Source: Budorcas taxicolor (taxonomy: Eukaryota; Chordata; Mammalia; Artiodactyla; Bovidae). Taken from it: a stretch of 64,000 nt of DNA. A program made the position numbers and the translations under genes. The DNA lies in the NCBI RefSeq assembly GCF_023091745.1, contig NC_068915.1:32852001-32916000 (forward strand), written 5' to 3'. Positions 56,909 to 64,000 of this stretch are shown piece after piece; the first letter of the stretch is position 1; each line of letters opens with the position of its first letter. A model generated the notes under the pieces. That model ran no database searches. It was not told the DNA's origin and worked only from the letters and a program-made list of their open reading frames with translations.

Positions 56909-58104
56909 TTTCCCTTGTCCTACTTTTGTTAACAAGTAGAAATGTTTCTGGGGATAAAAAAAATCTGCTTAGGTGGATTATGAAGCAGTCCATGGCCTTG
57001 TCTAGCTCTCAGTCTCATTTATGTATGATATTTCTTTCCAAATTACTAACACTTTTTCTAGCCAGCAAGCTCTAATGCCAGAATTAACAGTAGGTCAGTG
57101 TGTTCTTGGCTGTGAAAAAAGAAAAAATGGTTGTGTTATTTTTTTTTAATTAAAGAACATACATTTTAAAACAGAACATTATATATGATGGAGAAATTTG
57201 GGAGATGCAAATCTATATTATACTTAATAATTTATGTGAAAAATTTAGTTATGAAAGATTAGTTTTGACTTCATAGTTTCCCAAAGAGGAAGCTTAGATG
57301 TGTGACAACTCAGTAGGAATAAGGAAACAAGATAAACCTCTTATATTTGAGGAAAGAACGCTTTAGGTCCTCCCCAAGGCAAAATACTCCTACCATATGT
57401 ACATAATGCTCTCTCGTCTTCGGTTCCTAGGCCAAGATTCTTATGAATATGTTTCAAAACATAATCACTATGCCTATGTCACTAGATGTTCAATAGTAAC
57501 ACTATAATGATGGTGACCTGTTTGACTTTTGAGCACTTTTAAGACAAAAGGTCTGGAATTTACAAGAATAAATGGATTTTTATTATCTTGATATTATTTA
57601 ATTTGCTGTTTTTAGTAGAGGTATACTTTAAAACCCCTGTTTCTAAACAGAAATTGAAGTAGCATACTAAATTTAGTGGAATAATGACTTCAGGAAACAT
57701 TTTCATATGCTGAAAGTTTTCTGTATATCTGAATGTAGGCTATGACCTACTTTTTAGTAGAGACTCAGGACATTTTTATCCTAATCAAAATGTTTCTCCT
57801 TATATACTGCTATGTTGAAACTCTACACATATTAAAACATGAACTGCTGTATAGACATCTGTGACACCAAGTGAAAAAGACCTTATCCTCAATAGCAAAG
57901 AACGAAGAAAGAACTACTTGAGTATATTGAACTACCTAATCTCTTTCATAACTTTTTTTAATTTACTATTTTCTATATATCACTTATCAAAATTCATAAT
58001 TCTGTAATTACATATACAGTTATTAGTTCAATGTCTGTGTCTTCTAATAGAAATGCCAATTGCATAAGATCAGTGATCATTTATAATTATATAAATATAT
58101 ATAA
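56909..58104. other. Unassigned AT-rich DNA
   Basis: Nothing was recognised. Confidence 0.5.
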
Positions 58105-58342
58105 CTGATATTTTGTAGGCATTAATAAAGGACCAGATACAGTTTTAAGTACTTTAAACACATGAATCCATTTAATGCTCATAACGGTTCTATTATTATT
58201 ATTTGCACTTTGCAAAGAAGGAATAGAAAGAAATCAATTAACTAACCTAAGTTCAAGTGCTGGGAAATAGGGGGCCACTCTTCAAACCCAGGCAGATCTC
58301 CGCCTCTTGAATTTGGGTTTGTAATGACTATGCTATTTGGTT
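58105..58342 (-). mobile_element. MIR SINE remnant
   Basis: Reverse MIR blocks in order: CATTAATAAAGGACCAGATA, AGTACTTTAAACACATGAAT, TTAATGCTCATAACGGTTCT, ATTATTATTTGCACTTTGCA and TCTTCAAACCCAGGCAGATC, ending in GTAATGACTATGCTATTT. Confidence 0.85.
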
Positions 58343-58359
58343 TGTTTTCAGGAGGTTTT

Positions 58360-59535
58360 AAAATCAGACTGCCCGCTTTTACTCTAGTCCCACTCTTTAT
58401 CAACACAGTAACTGAGGGAAAGTTACTTAACTCTATTTCCTTTTCAAAAAAATTAATACATAACTACCACAGGAACTGGTTATAAAATTAAATGTCATTA
58501 TATGTCAGATACGAACCATTAGAACTGTACATGGAACAACAGACTGGTTCCAAATAGGAAAAGGAGTACATCAAGGATGTATACTGTCACCCTGCTTATT
58601 TAACTTATATGCAGAATACATCATGAGAAACGCTGGGCTGGAGGAAGTACAAGCTGAAATGAAGTCTGACAGGAGAAATATTAATAACCTCAGATATGCA
58701 GATGACACCACCCTTATGGCAGAAAGGGAAGAAGAACTAAAAGCCTCTTGATGCAAGTGAAAGAGGAGAGTAAAAAAGTTGGCTAAAAGTTCAACATTCA
58801 GAAAAAGAAGATCATGGCATCTGGTCCGATCACTTCATGGCAAATAGATGGGGAAATAGTGAAAACAGTGGCTGACTTTATTTTTCTGGGCTCCAAAATC
58901 ACTGCAGATGGTGACTGTAGCCATGAAATTAAAAGACGCTTACTCCTTGGAAGGAAAGTTATGACCAACCTAGACAGCATATTAAAAAGCTGACAAAGGT
59001 CCGTCTAGTCAGGGCTATGGTTTTTCCAGTAGTCATGTATGGATGTGAGAGCTGGACTGTGAAGAAAGCTGAGCGCCGAAGAACTGATGCTTTTGAACTG
59101 TGGTGTTGGAGAAGACTCTTGAGAGTCCCTTCAACTGCAAGGAGATCCACCCAGTCCATCCTAAAGGAGATCAGTCCTGGGTGTTCATCGGAAGGATTGA
59201 TGTTGAAGCTGAAACTCCAATATTTTGGCCACCTGACGCAAAGAGCTGACTCATTTGAGAAGACCCTGATGCTGGTAAAGATTGAGGGCAGAAGGAGAAG
59301 GGGACGACAGAGGATGAGATGGTTGGATGGCATCACCGACTCAATGGACATGGGTTTGGGTAGACTCCGGCAGCTGGTGATGGATAGGGAGGCCTGGGGT
59401 GCTGTGGTTCATGCGGTCACATAAGTTGGACATGACTGAGTGACTGAACTGAACTGAACTGATATAGAAATACCCAGCTCAGAATACTGTGCCAGCTTCA
59501 GGGCAGGTATCCAAAAAATATTTGTTGAATAAATG
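58360..59535 (+). mobile_element. MIR SINE remnant split by BovB
   Basis: 58360-58518 has forward MIR blocks (AAAATCAGACTGCCCGCTTT, GAGGGAAAGTTACTTAACTC, TAAAATTAAATGTCATTATA). 59463-59535 continues with GCTCAGAATACTGTGCCAGC and ATATTTGTTGAATAAATGAA. The BovB at 58519-59462 separates them. This MIR lies in opposite orientation to the one just upstream. Confidence 0.7.
58519..59462 (+). mobile_element. BovB LINE, 5'-truncated
   Basis: The copy runs from the RT block CATTAGAACTGTACATGGAA to GACTGAACTGAACTGAACTGA. The RT frame is broken by a 1 bp change near 58740. The longest surviving frame, 59017-59424 (135 codons), has VVMYGCESWTVKKAERRRTD, the basic IEGRRRRGRQRMRW block and DSMDMGLGRLRQLVMDREAW. 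CGA is retained at the codon that is TGA in two other copies. Confidence 0.93.
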
Positions 59536-60101
59536 AAGGCAAAGTTACTATATGAACTACCTGTAATACATCCTTCCTATTATATTTCTTTGTTTGCCTA
59601 TTTATTTTTTAACCTATAACCAAAGTGCGTATAATCAACTACTTTGGGAAAATAAGTGTTAAAAATGCAAATGAACTTCTAGAATAAACACAAGTGCAAT
59701 CTTTCTGACCTTGGATTAGACAAATGGTCCTTAAATGACAATGAATGTATAAAAGAATAAAAAGAGATAAACTGTACTTCATACAAATTTTAAACTTCTG
59801 TGTATCAAAGGACACCACAAAAAAAGTAAAAGACAACATGCTAATTGGGGAGAAAATTTCTGCAAATCATATGTATGATAAGGACTTGTACTGAGAATAT
59901 ACAAAGAATTCTTAGAACTTCAAAAGGAAAAATCAAATAATTTAGTTAAAATTGGTTAAAAAAAATCAAAATATTATTTCTCCAAGGAATATACACATGT
60001 GGTCGATGAGTACATGAAAAGATACTCAACATCATGAGTCTTTAGAGAAAGGCAAATCAGAACTTCAATGAGATATCACGTCACACACACAAGTAGGGCT
60101 T

Positions 60102-60122
60102 ATATATCTATCTATCTATCTA

Positions 60123-60170
<48 letters not shown>

Positions 60171-60174
60171 TACA
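60102..60174. repeat. Compound microsatellite (TATC)n(TA)n(CA)n
   Basis: Five TATC units run into about 15 TA units and then about 8 CA units, ending near TACATGCA. The tract replaces part of the L1 between GTAGGGCT and TTTTAAGGGC. Confidence 0.95.
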
Positions 60175-60496
60175 TGCATTTTAAGGGCAGCCAACAGCAA
60201 GTGTTAGGGAAGATATGGAGAAACTGAAGCCTTCATACATTGGTGATGGGACTATAAAATGGTGCAGCCATTTTGGAAAACAGTTTGGTACTTCTCAAAA
60301 TGTTAAAACACTATTATTGCAAAATCCAGCAATCCAATTCTTAAAGTATTATAAAACTCAAGAAAACCAAAGACATAAATCCACACAAAACTTATACACA
60401 AATATTTACAGCAGCATTGTTTATAATAGCCCCAAAGGGAAAAACAATTTATATGCCCATCAGTTGACGAATGGATCAGCAAAAGAGGCAAGTCCT

Positions 60497-60716
60497 TAGT
60501 GTGTGTGTGTGTATGTGTTGTGTGTGCTCAGGCATGTCTGACTCTTTGTGACCCCATGGACTGTAGCCCTTGAGGCTCCTCTGTCAATGAAATTTTCCAG
60601 GCAAGAATACTGGAGTGTGTTGCCATTTCCTACTTTAGGGGATCTTCCCAACACAATGATCAAACCTGACTCTTTTGCACTGGACAGGTAGATTCTTTAC
60701 CTCTGTGCCACCTTGG
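60497..60716 (-). mobile_element. Bov-tA SINE in old L1
   Basis: This reverse copy is preceded by a GT-rich tail (GTGTGTGTGTGTATGTGTTG). The body is GACTCTTTGTGACCCCATGG and CAAGAATACTGGAGTGTGTT, with a worn head CTTTACCTCTGTGCCACCTT. Confidence 0.92.
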
Positions 60717-60914
60717 AAATTTGAAGCAATATTCTTGTCAATAAAAAAATAATATGACAATATGGATGCCTTAAAAACGTTTTACTAAATGAAAGAAACC
60801 AGTGACAAAAGGCCACATATACTATGATTCTATTTATATGAAATGTCCAGAAAAAGCAAATTCATGAAGACTAAAAGTAGATCAGTGGTGACCAGAGACA
60901 AAAGGAAGGGGTGG

Positions 60915-61740
60915 AGTGCTGCACTCGATATGCCAGCAAATTTGGAAAACTCAGCAGTGGCCACAGGACTGGAAAAAGTCAGTTTTCATTCCAATCCCAA
61001 AGAAAAGCAATGCCAAAGAGTGCTCAAACTACTGCACAGTTGTACTCATCTCATAGGCTACCAAAGAAATGCTCAAAGTTCTCCATGACAGGCTTCAACA
61101 GTACATGAACCATGAATTTCCAGATGTTCAAACTGGATTTAGAAAAGGCAGAGGAACCAGAGATCAAATTGCCAACATTCATTGGATCATCACAAAAGCA
61201 AGAGAGTTCCAGAAAAACATCTATTTCTGCTTTATTGACTATGCCAAATCCTTTGACTGTGTGGATCACAATAAACTGTGGAAAATTCTGAAAAAGATGG
61301 GAATACCAGACCACCTGACCTGCCTCCTGAGAAATCTGTATGCAGGTCAGGAAGCAAGAGTTAGAACTGGACATGGAACAGCAGACTTGTTCCAAATCGG
61401 GAAAGGAGTATGTCAAGGCTATATATTGTCACCCTGATTATTTAATTTATATGCAGATTACATCATGAGAAATGCTGAGCTGGAGGAAGCATAAGCTGGA
61501 ATCAAGATTGCCGGGAGAAATATCAATAACCTCAGATATGCAGATGATACCACCCTTATGGCAGAAGTGAAGAAGAACTAAAGAGCCTCTTGATGAAAGT
61601 GAAAAAGTTGGCTTAAAACTCAACATTTAGAAAAAGAAGATCATGGCATCTGGTCCCATCACTTCATGGCAAATAAATAGATGGGGAAACAGTGGAAACA
61701 GTGGCTGACTTTATATTTCTGGGCTCCAAAATCACTGCAG
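60915..61740 (+). mobile_element. BovB LINE, interrupted by L1
   Basis: It starts at GTGCTGCACTCGATATGCCA and runs through the RT to ATCACTGCAG, where the young L1 interrupts it; any continuation is beyond the window. The frame 61069-61437 (122 codons) has IHWIITKAREFQKNIYFCF and IDYAKSFDCVDHNKLW, then stops. The downstream coding sequence keeps the catalytic YADD codons but is frame-broken (61565-61610). Confidence 0.9.
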
Positions 61741-64000
61741 TGATATTGGCCTGTAGTTTTCTTTTTTTGTGACATCTTTGTCAGGTTTTGGTATTAGAGT
61801 GATGGTGGCCTCATAGAATGAGTTTGGAAGTTTACCTTCCTCTGCAATTTTCTGGAAGAGTTTGAGTAGGATAGGTGTTAGCTCTTCTCGAAATTTTTGG
61901 TAGAATTCAGCTGTGAAGCCGTCTGGACCTGGGCTTTTGTTTCCTGGAAGATTTCTGATTACAGTTTCAATTTCCGTGCTTGTGATGGGTCTGTTAAGAT
62001 TTTCTATTTCTTCCTGGTTCAGTTTTGGAAAATTGTACTTTTCTAAGAACATAGATGCAAAAATCCTCAACAAAATTCTAGCAATCAGAATCCAACAACA
62101 CATTAAAAAGATCATACACCATGACCAAGTGGGCTTTATCCCAGGGATGCAAGGATTCTTCAATATCCGCAAATCAATCAATGTAATTCACCACATTAAC
62201 AAACTGAAAAATAAAAACCATATGATTATCTCAATAGATGCAGAGAAGGCCTTTGACAAAATTCAACATCCATTTATGATTAAAACTCTCCAGAAAGCAG
62301 GAATAGAAGGAACATACCTCAACATAATAAAAGCTATATATGACAAACCCACAGCAAACATTATCCTCAATGGTGAAAAATTGAAAGCATTTCCCCTAAA
62401 GTCAGGAACAAGGCAAGGGTGTCCACTTTCACCGCTACTATTCAACATAGTTCTGGAAGTTTTGGCCACAGCAATCAGAGCAGAAAAAGAAATAAAAGGA
62501 ATCCAAATTGGAAAAGAAGAAGTCAAACTCTCACTGTTTGCAGATGACATGATCCTCTACATAGAAAACCCTAAAGACTCCACCAGAAAATTACTAGAGC
62601 TCATCAATGAATATAGTAAAGTTGCAGGATATAAAATCAACACACAGAAATCCCTTGCATTCCTATACACCAATAATGAGAAAGTAGAAAAAGCAATTAA
62701 GGAAACAATTCCATTCACCATTGCAACGAAAAGAATAAAATACTTAGGAATATATCTACCCAAAGAAACTAAAGACCTATATACAGAAAACTATAAAACA
62801 CTGATGAAAGAAATCAAAGAGGACACTAATAGATGGAGAAATATACCATGTTCATGGATCGGAAGAATCAATATAGTGAAAATGAGTATACTACCCAAAG
62901 CAATTTACAAATTCAATGCAATCCCTATCAAGCTACCAGCCATATTTTTCACAGAACTAGAACAAATAATTTCAAGATTTGTATGGAAATACAAAAAACC
63001 TCGAATTGCCAAAGCAATCTTGAGAAAGAAGAATGGAACTGGAGGAATCAACTTGCCTGACTTCAGGCTCTACTACAAAGCCACAGTCATCAAAACAGTA
63101 TGGTACTGGCACAAAGACAGACATATAGATCAATGGAACAAAATAGAAAGCCCAGAGATAAATCCACACACATATGGACACCTTATCTTTGACAAAGGAG
63201 GCAAGAATATACAATGGAGTAAAGACAATCTCTTTAACAAGTGGTGCTGGGAAAACTGGTCAACCACTTGTAAAAGAATGAAACTAGATCACTTTCTAAC
63301 ACCACACACAAAAATAAACTCAAAATGGATTAAAGATCTAAATGTAAGACCAGAAACTATAAAACTCCTAGAGGAGAACATAGGCAAAACACTCTCAGAC
63401 ATAAATCACAGCAGGATCCTCTATGATCCACCCCCCAGAATTCTGGAAATAAAAGCAAAAATAAACAAATGGGATCTAATTAAAATTAAAAGCTTCTGCA
63501 CAACAAAGGAAAATATCAGCAAGGTGAAAAGACAGCCTTCTGAATGGGAGAAAATAATAGCAAATGAAGCAACTGACAAACAACTAATCTCAAAAATATA
63601 CAAGCAACTTATGCAGCTCAATTCCAGAAAAATAAATGACCCAATCAAAAAATGGCCAAAGAACTAAATAGACACATCTCCAAAGAAGACATACGGATGG
63701 CTAACAAACACATGAAAAGATGCTCAACATCACTCATTATCAGAGAAATGCAAATCAAAACCACAATGAGGTACCACTTCACACCAGTCAGAATGGCTGC
63801 GATCCAAAAATCTGCAAGCAATAAATGCTGGAGAGGGTGTGGAGAAAAGGGAACCCTCCTACACTGTTGGTGGGAATGCAAACTAGTACAGCCACTATGG
63901 AGAACAGTGTGGAGATTCCTTAAAAAATTGCAAATAGAACTCCCTTATGACCCAGCAATCCCACTGCTGGGCATACACACCGAGGAAACCAGAATTGAAA
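61741..64000 (+). mobile_element. Young artiodactyl L1 with 5' inversion
   Basis: 62043-64000 is plus-strand L1 ORF2, running off the window end. 61741-62042 is ORF2 sequence from immediately upstream in the element but on the minus strand (minus frame 61732-62181: NFPKLNQEEIENLNRPITST, KSPGPDGFTAEFYQKF, TLIPKPDKD, ENYRPIS). The inverted piece ends at YRPIS and the forward piece starts at NIDAKILN, which are close neighbours in L1 ORF2, so this is a clean twin-priming structure with little lost between the segments. Preservation is high. The target duplication lies outside the window. Confidence 0.95.
62048..63667 (+). pseudogene. L1 ORF2 reverse transcriptase, 5'-truncated
   Basis: 539 codons of L1 ORF2: DAEKAFDKIQHPF, SGTRQGCPLSPLLFNIVLEV, catalytic SLFADDMILYI (FADD at 62537-62548), then the thumb and C-terminal domain (IGRINIVKMSILPKAIY, WKYKKPRIAKAILRKKNGTG, WYWHKDRHIDQWN). 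The open frame actually begins at 61913, where 45 antisense codons of the inverted segment are fused on. A one-base loss near 63650-63658 ends it in TAA (63665-63667); the next frame continues as ORF2 to the window end. The endonuclease and the first part of the RT domain are missing. Confidence 0.93.

Larger units (their letters stand above)
59640..60914 (+). mobile_element. Old L1 ORF2-3' UTR, interrupted
   Basis: Plus-strand L1 blocks in order: GTGTATCAAAGGACACCACA, ATGAGTACATGAAAAGATAC, TCAATGAGATATCACGTCAC, ACATTGGTGATGGGACTATA, TTACAGCAGCATTGTTTATA and CTATTTATATGAAATGTCCA. A microsatellite (60102-60174) and a Bov-tA (60497-60716) interrupt it, and BovB begins at 60915. Frames 60215-60499 and 60843-61088 are broken L1 or read across junctions. 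Confidence 0.85.

Noticed and set aside
56758..57075. His/Thr-rich frame and Cys/Val-rich reverse frame; also a CRISPR-like look of regular repeats and spacers
   Set aside because: The units are variable CA-rich minisatellite copies without unique spacers, and this is a vertebrate genome.

Overview
The window comes from a ruminant nuclear genome, most likely a bovid. The evidence is dense copies of the RTE-type LINE BovB, of the tRNA-headed Bov-tA / Bov-A SINE families that share the BovB tail, and of the artiodactyl L1 with its characteristic 3' UTR. Older mammalian repeats (MIR, L2, Tigger1, eutherian L1) lie underneath. I recognise no host protein-coding exon, rRNA, functional tRNA, CRISPR array or bacterial-type feature. 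It reads as an AT-rich, gene-poor intergenic (or very long intronic) stretch.

Layout. 1-11 kb: an old L1 3' end split by a BovB tail, a decayed BovB, an L1 3' UTR, an L2, and SINEs including a Bov-A2 with perfect target-site duplications; an unassigned ~145 bp palindrome sits at 10.0 kb. 11.7-14.1 kb: three abutting BovB segments in -/+/- order. 15.3-16.1 kb: a 5'-inverted old L1. 19.4-22.4 kb: two BovB copies, the second 5'-inverted and bounded by a 12 bp duplication. 23.2-25.9 kb: an L1 interrupted by a solo LTR (itself carrying a SINE) and by a BovB. 26.6-27.8 kb: a BovB flanked by an exact 60 bp direct repeat. 28-43 kb: mostly unrecognised AT-rich DNA with scattered SINEs, two L2 remnants and one BovB. 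43.8-45.6 kb: the longest continuous BovB. 48.0-50.7 kb: a near-complete Tigger1 DNA transposon. 51.7-55.7 kb: a BovB cluster with a solo LTR, a dimeric SINE, a second orientation switch and the only BovB 5' region here. 58.1-59.5 kb: MIRs, one split by BovB. 59.6-64.0 kb: an old L1 split by BovB, in turn split by a young 5'-inverted L1 that runs off the window end.

No element looks autonomous. Every BovB copy lacks the endonuclease part of its ORF, the Tigger1 transposase has lost its start codon and is riddled with stops, and the young L1 lacks ORF1 and the endonuclease and has a frameshift near the end of ORF2. The long open frames are LINE reverse-transcriptase remnants or their antisense shadows. 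I found no convincing new biological system. The most unusual observations are the 60 bp duplication around one BovB, the 5'-inverted insertions with readable boundaries, and the unassigned palindrome. Family names were assigned by recognition of consensus features, not by a search.
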